DNA from: Stromatinia cepivora
Taxonomy: Eukaryota; Ascomycota; Leotiomycetes; Helotiales; Sclerotiniaceae
Length of the DNA: 64,000 nucleotides
Assembly (NCBI GenBank): GCA_014898415.1
Contig: RCTD01000011.1
Coordinates: forward strand, 620,001-684,000
Direction: 5' to 3'
Part shown: positions 25,370 through 38,419 of the stretch, in pieces
Layout of the letters: every line of letters starts with the position of its first letter
Position numbering within the stretch: the stretch's first letter is position 1
Notes under the pieces: generated by a model
What the model was told of the DNA's origin: nothing
What the model saw: only the letters and a program-made list of their open reading frames with translations
Databases searched by the model: none
Made by a program: the position numbers and the translations under genes

Positions 25370-25929
25370 TTAAAAATGAATTATAATATTATTAAGAATA
25401 TTATAAAGATAGAATACTTAATAAATATTATAATCAAAAGAATTTTAATTACTTTAAACAATCCAGAAAAAGAATTCATTATCGAAGATAGATTTATCTA
25501 TTTTTATAATAAATTTTATATATCTTTTAATTTAATTAAAGATTATATTATAAAATAATATAAATTTTCAATTTACGAATATCAAGATATTATAAGAATT
25601 TTTGCCAGAATAAAAAAAGAAGTTTATTTTCCAAAAATAAAAGTTATAATTGAAAATGTAATTAAGAATTATAATATTTATATAAAAAATAAAGCTATCT
25701 GATATATATTTTATAATTAATTCAAAACCCCCGAAATATTTATTGAATTATAGAAATCCATTGTTTGGGATTTTATAATAAAACTATTATTATCTAAGGA
25801 TCCGATTATTTAAAAAGAATATAATTCTATTTTGATGATAATGAATAGATTAATCAAATTTATTTATATAATATTATTTTATAAAATTTGAATAATAAAT
25901 GATTTTGTTTATATATTTATAAAGAATAT
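25370..25929 (+). pseudogene. Gypsy E integrase, first part
   Basis: Begins with an open frame (25376-25558) that covers the linker and N-terminal region. It continues through an LIKDYIIK.YKFSIYEYQD segment and the integrase core start IVWDFIIKLLLSKDPII, then YNSILMIMNRLIKFIYIILF (first catalytic Asp region). It is cut after FVYIFIKNI by A1. The H-H-C-C zinc-binding residues are not recognisable. The frame continues at 44305. Confidence 0.7.
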
Positions 25930-26220
25930 TGTGAAAGAGGTAGGTCGAGATATGTGCGTCCCGATAGCATGCTGTAAGGGGAAATGGGAATTGGAATTGA
26001 TCAGATTATATTGTAGAGGCTTCAAATAGTAAAACTAGTAGATTTAAATAATAGTTTAGATTATATACAAATGGGATACAAAAAGATTAATAAAAAAACG
26101 ATTGATTTTTTTTAAGGAGAAAAGAATAGAACTTTTTTTATATTTAATTATAAAGAGTTATATAATTATATGATTACGAATTAACTACATATTAAACTTT
26201 AATATCCTAATTTTCTTATA
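25930..26220 (-). repeat. 3' LTR of A1
   Basis: Read on + it starts TGTGAAAGAGGTAGGTCGAG and ends ATTTTCTTATA; the intact family end is CTTTCTCACA. The purine tract follows at 26221-26234. Confidence 0.88.
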
Positions 26221-26389
26221 CCCTTTTTCTCTTCAGAATATATATTCTATTTAGCTTTAGGATAATTACAAAAGATAAAAACCAAGAGGGTCGGGGGATA
26301 ATTAAATTAGGAAAAATCAATTAGAATATTAGTAAATTAAGATAATAAATAATTTTAAGATTGTTTTAAAAAAACAATATATTCTAGAT

Positions 26390-29300
26390 TCTCATTAATC
26401 TAAATCTGCTTTTGTTGTTTCTTTATTAAATTCGATAGGAATTTCAAGTTTTTGAAAAGTATCTTTATTGTTCTTTTCATCTTTGGTTTTTCTTGAATGT
26501 TTAGTTAAACGTTTTATAATAGATTTTGTATTTGTAATTGAACTTTTTGATAATTTTTGAATATGATTTCAATAATGAATAGGGATTTTTGATGTTATAA
26601 GCTTTTGTTTAATATTGAAACAGTGATTCTTTTTTTTATTGTTAGATTTGTAAAAGGCTTTTTTGTTGAAGAACGATTCATTTATTTTTTATTTAGTTTA
26701 TAATCTATATTAGGAATTGAAATGATATTTTGTATTCTAGAAGGTTTAATTGAAAATAGATTGAATAGTATTACAGATTGGTTTTGAATTGGTTTTTGTT
26801 CTGAAATTTCTTTTTCTTTTTTAATGAATTTCTTTAGTATAGATTGAGATTTCTTAGTAAGGGATTCTTTACCAATTAGATTCATAATATTTCAATTATT
26901 AATGTTTTTTTTGTTAAGGAATTTATTATTTTCGAGATCTTTATTATAAAGAGCTTTTTGTTTTTGTAAAGGTATATTATAATTTATAAATAATAATCGA
27001 TTTCTTTATTATCTTTTTTTATTTTGGAATATTTCAAATTGGATAACCAGATCTATTATTGCAAAATTACATTATCGTTTATATCAAAGTTTGAATTCAT
27101 TATTATTGATTTTGAATAATCTATTTGTTATTCTTTTAATAATATTAGAATCCCAAAATAAGTATTTTAAAGGATTATAGAAAGATAATCTTATAAAATA
27201 AAATTGATATTAAAAGAAAAAGATTAGGAGATAAAAGGATCTTTTTTATCAAATTCATTTAATTCAAAAAAAAACAATCTGATTTTGAAGAGATTTTTGA
27301 AGGTTTTTATAAGAATTATTATTCTTTATATTCTTTTTGTCCGAAATTATAATTAGGTAGAAGATCGATATCAAAATCAATTTATAGGATTCAAAAAAAC
27401 CGGTATATTTCAAAATGATATTTAATTGTATTATAATTATTCAGGATTCAGGTTTAATTAGGGTTTTCTAACAAAATTGATTTTTTTGTTCGATCTTCTG
27501 GAAAGCTTCCTTTTTTATTGTTTAATCAAAATTATATTATAATTGATAAATAAAAGAATATTTTTTTAAGAATTCCCAAATTAAATTGTTATTATTATTT
27601 AATTTATAAAGAATAAGGATTTGATATTCTTTATAAAAACTTTTAATCGATTCTTTTGATTTAGGAAGATCAATTATGATAATCATTCTTTTTGAAGCTT
27701 TTTTTCATTTATTTTTGGAAATTAGATAGAAAAGATTAAAAAAGGAATAATAAAGATGAAACTTCTTATTATAATTAGGAAAAGATAATATAGATAAAGG
27801 TCTTGATATAAAACGGAATTCTTTATTTTTCTGAATATAAATAGCGATATATTATAATATAGGATTGTATCTTAAAAGGAATTAAATGATCGAAAAGTAG
27901 TAAATCGGAGTGGGCCTTTTTTAAAAATTCTATAGAAATGCTATTCATAAATAGTGAGAATACCTTTGTAAATATTTTGTAAATCGAATTTATCTTTTTA
28001 TTCGAAGATATATTGAAACAAAGGATATATAAGGTAAATTCGTTTTTAAAGGATTTTTTATTTAATGGTTTTAATAGAAGAAGATTATTTTTGAAAGTTT
28101 TGTTAGAATTAAAGGAATAGAAGTTTTTTATTAAATTGAATCAATTAAGATTAAGGGTTTGTTTTGATCATTCTAAAATCAAGGATTGATATAAATGGAA
28201 TCAAAAGTAGAATACTTTTATCAATCTTATTTCGTTAATACACTTTTAATTCTTGATAACAATAATCAATCTATTTTGTAATTCCTTAATCAAAATACAT
28301 TTCGATTTTAGATCAAGAAGTTTTACTAAAATATACAAATAGTATATATATAAAGTATCTATAATGATTTGTTTTTTTAATAATATAATAACTTTTTATT
28401 TTATTTGATCAACAATATATTTGTTATTTATTAAAAAATACTATTTCATTTTAAGCTAATAATCTAAATCGTAAAAGCAGCTTTTCAATTCCTATAAAGA
28501 ATTTAAGATTATCTTAAAATTATTGGAAACTAAATTATCATTATTTGAAACAAATTTATTATTATAATTAATTATACAACAATAAAATATAAATCTATCC
28601 AGAGTAGATAAATAAAAAAAGGCTTTTTTCGAAAAATCAAAATGATAATCTTTCTTTTTTTATTTATTGATATTTATAATTGTAAATTCCGAAATTGATA
28701 TAATTGTTTAAGAATAAAAAAATCGATATATACAAAAGATATTTAGTATAACAATTATTTTTAATTGTTCTTTAGTATTAAATTTCTTTTTATTATTATT
28801 ATTGTTGAAAAGTATTGGAATAATTTCTGTAGTAATTATTTTATAAATAGATTTATCTCTTTATTGAATTTCAAAAGGGTTTTTGTTTTTGTAACATTCT
28901 TTCAGAAATCCAAAATTATTGAGAATAAATCTATAGATTTTGAAGATAAAATTCTATACAAAATTGTAAAGAAAAAATATCCAATCTTTTTTATTTTTTA
29001 TATCAGCTTTTGTAATAAATCTATATATAATACAGAAATCTATAAAATTGTACTTTTTGATTTCTTTACCTCTTTTTTGTATAAAACATTCAATTATATA
29101 TTTATTCAAAAACTTTATAAAAATTTAAAGGTTAAAACGAAAAATATAATAGATTATATCTATTCTTATTGAAATACTATTTAAATTTATATCTTTCGAT
29201 CAAAAATAGATAAAAGCTTTTCCTTGAATAATTGTTCAAATTCTTTTAAGATTTTTAAAACTTTTTTGATTTTATTATAATATTGTTTAACAAATTGAAT

Positions 29301-30060
29301 TATATTATTGTTCTTAATAAAATAACTGATTTTGAAAAAACCAATCATTTTATAAAGTTTTTGATCTTTAATTTGATCTTTTATTTTATTTACAAAGTTT
29401 TTAATAAGGTTAATAATATCTATAGAATAATTGAGCTATTATTTAAGAACATTATATTTTTCTTTAATTTCAAAAATTTCAATAAATATAAATACTTTGA
29501 TTTTGTTATTAAAGAAATGAATTTTGCATCGGATAAGAAAAGGGATATTATTATTAATAAAATGAAAAGTTATAATTTAATTAAATCCTTTTTCAGATAT
29601 TATATCAAAACTTAAATAAAAGTTTGTATAAATGGTAAAATGAGTATAAACAAAGAGTCGATAATTTCAAATCAAATTATTAGAAAAATTAAATTTAAAA
29701 AGAAAATATTGAATTGTTCAAATACTGTTCAGGAATTATTTGTAAATTATTCAAAAGCAAGGTCGATATTATAATAAGTTTTTTAATGAGAATTCAAATA
29801 TTTTTTTTTTTAAAAATTATAAAACTTTCTTTGTCGAATTTCTTAATTAATGATCAAAAACTTATAGCAACAATTTCTTTTCGATTTATTGTATTTGCTT
29901 TTTTCCTTTTGATTCTATATTATTTTGTAATTAAGTAAAGAATAGTTCTTAATTGTTTGTTATCTTTTATTTGGAAAACTATAAATATTTAGAAATTCGG
30001 TTCTTTTGGTTTATCTATTTATACAAATCTTTAGAATTATTATTTACAAAGAAATTTAAA
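26390..30060 (-). pseudogene. Post-pol region of A1 with same-strand open frames
   Basis: About 3.7 kb between the end of integrase and the 3' LTR, much longer than a usual gypsy trailer. The - strand shows protein-like reading: 26682-26885 (KESLTKKSQSILKKFIKKEK..., 67 residues, conserved in A2 at 55363-55566), and around 29.3-29.6 kb a charged stretch (YSIDIINLIKNFVNKIKD) also conserved in A2 with stops only at Gln-like positions. Function unknown; I do not recognise a family. The + strand frames at 28765-29938 are longer but look like by-products: Phe/Ile/Tyr/Lys-rich and antisense to the element. Confidence 0.45.
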
Positions 30061-31260
30061 TACAAGATGTATTTCTTGAAATAGATATTTATATAGATTT
30101 TACTAAACAAAATATTATTTATTTCTTCAAAGATATATATGGAAAGATTTTTCAATTTCTTTATCACTTTATAAGGTTTGTATCATTTGAAAGTAAGTTT
30201 TGTATTACAAGATATATTGATTTTTGATTAGGGGTTATAATATAGAATTATATTTCTAATTCGAATATTCTTATCTAATATTTTGCGATCGAGATTATAT
30301 CGAAGTTTATTATCTTTTTTGTAATATTATTTATAAAAGATTATTTCTTTAATATTTTCATTTAGTATTTTTAATTATTGTATTTTAATAATCAGTAAAT
30401 CTTTTTGGATTTGTATACTTTCTTAATTAAGAATTCTTTAAATTGTATATATAGTTTCAAAAGGCAATATAGCTTTTTGTTTATAGATTAATTCAAATAA
30501 TGTTTTATTTATTGATTTATAAATTGAAATATAATCAACAAATAATATTGTTTCCAATTATTTAGATTATTTATTGCTTTTTTCGTAATAAACGGGAAAA
30601 TACTTTTATAATAAAATGATAATCTTTTTTCATTATTTTATTGATTTGTAGATAATAAATTGATATCTTGATTTTGTTGATTCTATATTTTTTGTAATAA
30701 GTAAGTATAGTGTTTTTGTTTTTAAATTCTTTATTTATAATGATTTCTTTAAAAAGATTATAACGATAGATTACTTTATAAAAGAATTTAATAATTATTT
30801 CTAAAATAGTATTCTGTAAAGCTTTAATTTTTATCCAATTATTCAGATCTTTTTGTAAAATAATAAAGTATTTGAATCTATAATTATTAAATATTTTTAT
30901 AATATTTATATCAATTTTATATCAAATATCTGAAATCCAAATAACAATTATTGATTCATTTGTTTATTTGAACAATTTGAATTAATAAATAAAACAAGAA
31001 ATCATTTAATTTTTCATATTCTTATATATTCTATTCCATTAATAATAATTATATATTTTAGTATATAATGATTTTAAATCTTTGTAACCCAATTTTTTAT
31101 ATATTCGAACTATAATTTTTGTTTTTTTCGATTAAATCGTTATTTGTTATTATATAAATAGGAGGTAATCTATTTTTTCGGATTTTGAATAAATAATAGT
31201 CTCTTATATAGAAATTGAAAGTTTCTTTTTTAAAAATTTATTAATCTTTTATTGATATAT
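30060..31260 (-). pseudogene. Gypsy A1 integrase remnant
   Basis: Assigned by colinearity with A2, where the core is readable (59333-59521). It would join the cDNA to host DNA. In A1 the frames are more broken. The tail near 30.2-30.4 kb corresponds to the A2 block in which a LFELIYRWKTVLPFETIY segment and a C-terminal GPYR-type module can be followed. Confidence 0.6.
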
Positions 31261-31499
31261 TTTTAGATCTTTATAATATAATAATATATTGAACAATCAT
31301 TTGTATTTTTTTATTTCTGTTTTCCAAAATTTGAAATAATTTTAAAATTTTGGAGTTATTTATACTTATTATTGAATTTATTTATAACCAATTCAAATTT
31401 GTAATAATTGAATTATTAATATTTTCTTTATATTTTTTTATTAATATTATTTGAAATAGTTTGTAATTATTATAATAAAGTATTTGTAATAATGTTTTT

Positions 31500-32780
31500 G
31501 TTTTCAAAAATATATTTGATATCAAAATTGAAGAGTTTGATTTAAATAATCTCTTTTGTAATTAAAGTATTAAATAGATTTATAATTGTTTTATTCAATT
31601 AAGTTATAAATATATTTATATTAATTTTTAGAAGGAAATGAATATTATAAAGATTCTTTTTATATTTTTATAAAACTTTAAATATTCTTTTATATTATTT
31701 TTTAATAGTATTATAATTTTATTTAATATAATTCTATATATTATTTTTATATTTAGTAATAATATAAGGTTTATTATTGTATATTTGATTTAGAATAGTT
31801 TTCTATTTTATTAAATTAATATTGATAACGAGTATAATAATTCTGATTTTAGATGAATAAATTAATGGAAGAAGGATTAGGGTCGAAATTAATTTGTTTT
31901 TTAGTAAGATTATTGTAGTATTATAATTAATAGTTTAAATGAATTTTATATTTTTCTTTAATAATATATAAAAAGATTCTATAATAGTAATGAAATTCTT
32001 TATTCAAAATCAATAAAAGATATATACTTTAAAGAATATTCTAATTTTATAATTGTTTGAGTAAGGTGATTATTCAAGTATTTTAATGATTTTGATAGTA
32101 TCAGGATTTCTTTTTTCAGAATTAGTATAATAGTTTACAATTTGGATTTCATTGTAATATTATTTGAATTTGATATCAATAATGTATTCTGTATATTTAA
32201 TATGTTTTATTATAATGTTTAGATTTTTCAAATGTTCGATAATGAATTTCTTTAATTCAGGTTCAACTTCAGTTTTATTATATCGAATTCTGGGATTCTT
32301 AATTTCAATGTTATTTAAGTAAAGTATAATAATATTAGGTATAATATTTTATAATATTTTTGATAAAATCCTTATAAATTGAGTAATTGAATTAGTAGTT
32401 CTTTGTGATAAAGTAATGAATTTTATTAGATTAAAAGGGGTTATAATAGTAGTAATGTTTTTATTTTTTTTATTTAGAGGTATTTAATTATATTTAGAGA
32501 AAAAATCAATTAGGGATATTAATAAGTATTTAATTATTTGTTCAACAAATTTTTTTAAGTTTGAAGGTATATTTGTATTTTGTAGGGTTATAGTATTTGT
32601 TTTTGTTATTATGATAATAATATAATATTTGTTAGTTTTGTTTTTTTTTAATTAGATATTAAGGGTTTTAGTATAGTTCTTTTTCTTTTTTTAATATATT
32701 TCGTTTAATATAATTTCTTATTATTTTGATAGCTATTAGTAACAGGGTTTTAGAGGATACAAAATCAGGAGTTTATTAGG
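31500..32780 (-). pseudogene. Gypsy A1 reverse transcriptase and RNase H remnant
   Basis: Begins with KTLLLIAIKIIRNYIKRNIL, then a frame change, ITLQNTNIPSNLKKFVEQII, LIDFFSKYN, and the catalytic box now read as LYLNNIEIKNPRIRYNKTEV near 32.28 kb (from a YLDDI type). RNase H follows with LILLPLIYSSKIRIIILVIN, IYNNKPYIITKYKNNI.NYIK and ALITKEII.IKLFNFDIKYI. The pattern (IPNI...LDDI.IK.P..RY...EVEPG...FV.EHL) belongs to a gypsy clade common in fungal genomes. Many stops. Confidence 0.72.
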
Positions 32781-33630
32781 TTTTATATAGTATTATCTTG
32801 ATAATCTATAGTGGGGCAATTGAAGGTTTGATATTATCGGTTTTAGTTTAATCAAAAGTTAATATTGTTTTTCGATTTTATAGTAATGCAAGGAGAAATT
32901 CCTTTTTATATTTCCAAAGTATATTTTTAATATTTAATAATATTAAATGTTTTTATATTAATCAAAAACCTTTAGATTTGATATCGAAATATAATATCAA
33001 ATACTTCGAAAAGGGATTTGATAATTGATATTTAGGGTGTTTTATATATTTTAATTTTAGTTAATTAGGATTACTTTCTAATATCTTTTTATCGATATAC
33101 TTTATTTTGTTTAAAGATTTTATTTTGTTTTTTTTTATATATATTATTGATTAAAATAAAAATTTCTGATTTGATATCGATTAATTTCTTTTAGATATTG
33201 TTTTCTATTTTAAATTCTTTCAAATCGAAATAAGTATTATTAGTAGCAAAGTATTCCTGAAATCCTTTTAATTTCGAATCTTCAATATTATCAAATATAT
33301 TTTTGATATCAAAATTAAGATTAATTCGAATAGTATCAATATTGAATTCTATAGAATTTAAGATTGTTTTAAATTTGGGATATTAATTAGGAGTTGTGGG
33401 AAATGGTTTTTAATAAATTCTTCAAATTTCCTTTCATTTTTGATAGTATTTAGGATTTTTGAAAGATCATTAATACAATCCTTAGAATTTGTATTGTTTA
33501 TTCTTTTCCTGGTTTTTCAAGATCAGTTTTTATAATATTTGTTTTACGTTTTGATTCAATTGTTTAATAATTAATTTTATTAATATTATTGTTATTAGTA
33601 ATTTATATAATCTGTTTATTTTCTTTATAT

Positions 33631-33960
33631 TCAAAATCGATTTTTTTTTATAAACAAATATAATATTTTTAGTAATAATGGGTTTTTGGTGTTATTCAAG
33701 ATGAAGATATCGATAATATTTTTAATTCCTTTAAAATTGATTTCTATATTTTCAATTAATCTATATAAGATAGTAGCACTCTTATCAAGGGTGATCATTA
33801 TCGTTTTATATTCGTGTATTATAAGTTTCAATTCTTTTGTGATTTTCAGGCTCATTATATTAATTATCGATTCTGAATCAATAATATTGTTAATCTTGAT
33901 ATTCTTATCTATAAAAATTACAATGATAATAAATATATTGTATATTTCTTTTGATTGATA
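33631..33960 (-). pseudogene. Gypsy A1 aspartic protease remnant
   Basis: Open for 74 residues (33631-33855) and preceded by the active-site segment. The triplet is Asp-Ser-Glu at 33871-33879 (IDSESIINIMSLKITKELK), Gly having become Glu; A3 keeps the Gly but lost the Asp. Flap and C-terminal part: TLDKSATILYRLIENIEINF and NPLLLKILYLFIKK. Upstream a KIPITI-like segment resembles the conserved stretch that precedes protease in fungal gypsy Gag-Pol. Confidence 0.65.
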
Positions 33961-35996
33961 ATTAAAGGAGATATTTAAATAATGAATAATTGTTAAGGTT
34001 ATTATAGTTTTTTCGGTAGGAATTTCTGAATTTTTGAAAAGCTCTTTTTGTTTTTCGATATTTGTGATTAATGCTTTCTTAAGAGTTTGTTTAAGAAGAT
34101 TTGGTATATATATAAGAGCAATTCCAATTGTTATCGGAATTTCGATTCTGTAAATCCGGTTTAAAATTTCTATTAGGGATTTTATGGTATAAGTAATGAT
34201 TAATACTTGTTTTTTTATTTTTGAAGATTTAATACAAAAATTGAATATTCTATTTTTTCGTATTATATTATTCTCATTGGATTCAGAAAAGCTTTTTCTT
34301 TTTGAAATTCTTTTACTTTGTTTTTTTTGCTTTTGTTAATATCTACGGTTTTATCTTTATTGAAGAATTCTTTTTTTAATCTTTTCCTTTCAATTTGATT
34401 TATTATTTTGAACAATATCTTTCGAAAAATACTTAACGATTTTTAGGATTTATCAATTTTGTTTTATTTTATCGATTTGAATTTTTTAAATAATCGATTT
34501 TATAGTTTTAAAGTTTCTTTCAATTAAATAGCTATATTGATATTGATAATTTCCCTTTCTTGATAATTGATATTATTTATAAATATACTTTTATGATTTC
34601 GATATTAAAGATTCCGAGATTCGATGAATCATTCTTAATATTAGATTTCTTTAACTGTTTCTTTTATTAACCAAATTTATAAATTTTTATATATATTTCA
34701 ATTTAATGACTTTTTGAGGAATCCTTTTGTTTGAAGATTAAAGAAGGATTAGGATATTCTTTGAAATCAAATATAAAGATTCTATATTCATTATAATAAT
34801 ATAATCTAATATTAATATTATCAATTTTTTTAGAATAAATTTGTTTTATTGTATGATCATTATTATAAAAAGGTTTTTTAAAACAATAATAATAAAAATA
34901 ATTCTTTTTGTAAGTTCCATTTATATCAAAAAGAATCTTTTTTTGTTTATTTTGAATGAAATAATTATTGTATTTTGTATTATTTGTTTGATGAATAGTT
35001 TAACATTGTAATGGTAAGAAGGATAATTTAGAGTTCTTTATATCTTTGATTCTTGTTTTTAGATGATTTATATTGAATTTATTCAAAAGGTTAATGATTT
35101 TATTTATAGCATTTTTTATCTTTTATTTTTGAGAATAAGGCTTTATATTAATATTGGAGATAAATAGGGTTTTTATATATTCATATATAATTTAGAAAAC
35201 AATAATCTGATAAAACTTAGATCTTTTATAAATTCGGATAATAGAATCTTCAGAAAAGTATCATTTGTAGATTTTGTTTATTATTCTTTTGAAATTCATA
35301 AAAGCAGGATTATTGAAATCAATTTTAAATTATTTAATAATCTTCTTTCCTATTTGGATATACAAGTTATACAGGAATATCCTTTTAATTTCGAATTCGA
35401 TGATTATATGATTATCAATGAATTGAATAACTAAAAGTACGAATTTGGTAATATAATCCTTTATTATTGTTGAATTTGTATTATAATCTTTTTCATTTTT
35501 GTTATATTGATTATTAACAAATTGATTAAGAAAATTTTGGGTATTTATTATTTATTAGATATTATAATCGCGAAAGTATCGGAGTAATATTGATTTCAAT
35601 TTTTCTTTTTAATTGTATCTAATAAAATTATATTCTAATATAAATTTGATTTGGATAGTGATGGTATAATTGCAATATCAAGAAAGTTGAGTTTGTATTT
35701 CTTTATCGGATATATTACAATCAATTTGCAAGGTATTCCAAATTGTAAAGAAGTTAAATATATCGATCTTATTGAAAATAAAAATAACGATATTTTTAGC
35801 ATATAATATAATAAAGAATATATATATATATAATCCTTAGTACAAATAGCAAATGGAATTTTTGATGGGTTTTATTATTGTTGATTTATTTCTTTTTCTT
35901 TTTTGGTTTTCTTTGTTTTTTCTTTTTTTTTAATAAGATTTCTGGTATTATTAATAAAGAATTCTTCAATGGATTTAAAAAAATCAATAATTAAAA
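33961..35996 (-). pseudogene. Gypsy A1 gag and linker remnant (inner part)
   Basis: 5' coding part of A1, continued across B2 at 43169-44009. Readable pieces include IINLLNKFNINHLKTRIKDI, YYNEYRIFIFDFKEYPNPSL and IALIYIPNLLKQTLKKALIT (just before protease). No zinc knuckle was found. The call as gag rests on position; the sequence is too decayed for a domain assignment. Confidence 0.45.
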
Positions 35997-36001
35997 TAAT
36001 A

Positions 36002-36167
36002 TGTTAACTTTTGGTGCAGGAAGTAGTAGTATTGTTGACTATATAGGTTGAACTAAGGATTTATAATTCTAATAAAAGTAGAATTGAGGTTATCCCCAAA
36101 TATGGTCTGTATACCATTGTAATTTCGTAATTTCAATTCTAATCCTATGATAGTTTTATTTTCAACA
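36002..36167 (-). repeat. 3' LTR of B2
   Basis: Starts TGTTAACTTTTGGTGCAGGA, ends TTTTCAACA; 166 bp. Confidence 0.9.
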
Positions 36168-36179
36168 TTCCTTTATTAA

Positions 36180-36800
36180 AAATATCCTATTCGATTCTTT
36201 TAGGTTATTAATCCCAACATTTTCTTGAATCTTTCGAAAACAATCCTTACACAAAACTTCATCATTTCGTCAACAATCATATTGTATATATTGATATAAT
36301 TAGTAGCGATTTTCTTCTTTTCTATTAAGTCCCTAATAAAATAATAATTGATATCTATATGTTTGAATCGTTTATACAAATATGGGTTCTTAGTTAAAGC
36401 TAAAGCACCTTAATTATCATCAAGTATTTGAACTGTATCTCTGTTCTTTCCAATATAATTTGATCTAAATAAATCTTTAAGCATTTATACAACCCATCTC
36501 CTTTGTTTAATAAATATTGTCATCGTAATATATTCTGATTCTATACTAGAAATAGCCACAAACATTTGTTTCTTGCTAGCCTACGATATAAAGCTTTTAT
36601 AGAATATCACAACTCCCCCTAAAACATTTTTCCGATTATATTTGTCATTAGCTTAATCTGTATCTATATATACCTTTATTGTATTATCAAACATATTATA
36701 TTCTTTGTAAATATCAGATTGTACTTTTTTTGGCCCGAATTATAGCTTTTATTTGATTATTAATCATAGATATCATATTAGATTCTTCAAAGCTATAATA
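36180..36800 (-). pseudogene. B2 RNase H remnant
   Basis: Aligns with the B1 RNase H. The region around 36.42 kb corresponds to the DNQ...LxNP block and 36.52 kb to the TEAEY block. Less open than in B1 owing to different stops. It would degrade the RNA template during reverse transcription; inactive. Confidence 0.65.
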
Positions 36801-37900
36801 TAATGTTTTGCTGATTTTATTATAAATTGTGAAAGTCTTCCAATTGAGAACGTTATATTTGATCGAATGTATATTATTGAATGAATCACACTTTTTATTC
36901 GTTATTGATATTCGTTTATATCTATTAGTTCATTATTATCAATTACTGATCGAAGATAGGTATAATCCATTATTGATAGTTTCTTGATTTAATATTTTTC
37001 ATGTATAATACTGTATTTGATTAATATAACATTAAGATATTCTTTTTGATTTATAATTAATATATATACTTTTCTATCGCAAATAATTCTAATATCTAGG
37101 ATCTTATTAATCTCCCCTAGATTTTTAGTATTAAAACAAATCAATAGCTTTTCATCGAACCAAGTGATTTGTAATGATATGTATAATACAATAACAATAT
37201 TATCGATATATACCAGTAATATTATATTATAGTCTTTAGATATATACAGATATAGATCTATCAAATTTTGTATAAAACCTATATCTAAAAGTTCTTTCTT
37301 CAATAGTAAACTTTAATCCCTTTTAGCTTACTTCAAACTATATAAACTTCGTAGAACTTGTAGTACATATCCCTTTTTGATTTTGATACCTTGAAATAAT
37401 TCGAAGTAAATTTCTTTTTTCAAATGCGATTCGATAAAAACGTTTTTGATATCGAAATATAAATATTCCAAATTTTTCTTTGTAATAATAGTTAAGAATA
37501 ATTTGAGTATATTTAACCTTATTATTAATATAAATGTTTCGTTATAATCCTTTTCTAATATCTGATTGAACCCTTGAACCACTAATCTTGTCTTAAATCG
37601 TTTTATTTTGTTATCCTTAATCTTAATTATAAATATCTATTTTGTCGAAACCAGATTACTTCTTTTAAAGAGTATATATTCTTTTCAAATATTATTTTGA
37701 ACCAAAGATATAATTTCCTCTTGGATAGCTTCCTTCCATTTTTCAGAGTATTCTCGATTCGATATTGCTTCTTTATAAATTCTTAGTATTTTGATTCCTA
37801 AAACTTCTTCGACCGGATATATTATACCTTTTGTATTATTTATATCTATTAATGAAATTATGAAATCTAAAACAATCTTGTCTTTGATATAAGAGTCTAT
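36801..37900 (-). pseudogene. B2 reverse transcriptase remnant
   Basis: Two long open pieces. 37328-37582 (84 residues) has LYFDIKNVFIESHLKKEIYF, the first catalytic Asp block, and ends LRSLYSLK. 36989-37303 (104 residues) has LLVYIDNIVIVLYIS, the YVDD box with Asn for the second Asp, then LICFNTKNLGEINKILDIRI, the usual 'F..KDLG....LGI' block of copia RTs, and NQKEYLN. The pieces are separated by a stop in the LYGLKQ region. Highly similar to B1. Confidence 0.82.
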
Positions 37901-38419
37901 TTTGTAAATAATTGGGATTGTAATTATAACATATTCTATACTTTCTTGAGTTTTGGCCTATATAAATATCACAATTAATATCCTTATAATCTTACTTTTC
38001 TATTTTTCTTTAGGATCTTGTTTTATATCTCTTTTCCGTTTTTGTATTAAATACTTTAGGGATTCATTTTCAAGATTCATTTCATCCTTTTATTCGATCT
38101 TAAATAATTATAGATTTACTTCGCTTTTTGATTTTATTGAAATAAATTTGTTAACAAAATTTAAGACGATCTTAAATTTTGCTTCTGATATAGATTCAGG
38201 GTTTACAAAAGTTAATTTTTAAATTGGACCCTTTGAAATGATGAATTCGATATTTGAAATATCCTTGAAAAAAGATTCTTGATTTGTTTTCTGGATATTG
38301 TTATTTTCATCTTCATCGTATATTGATATTGATATATTTAATTTACTTGATTTTAATTCGATAATTAGGATATTTAATATAATCATTGAACTCAGTATAA
38401 TATCTACTGGAAAGAACAC

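Noticed and set aside
33686..33958. + strand frame of 90 codons opposite the A1 protease
   Set aside because: Hydrophobic shadow of the protease frame, which has recognisable motifs and a paralogue in A3.
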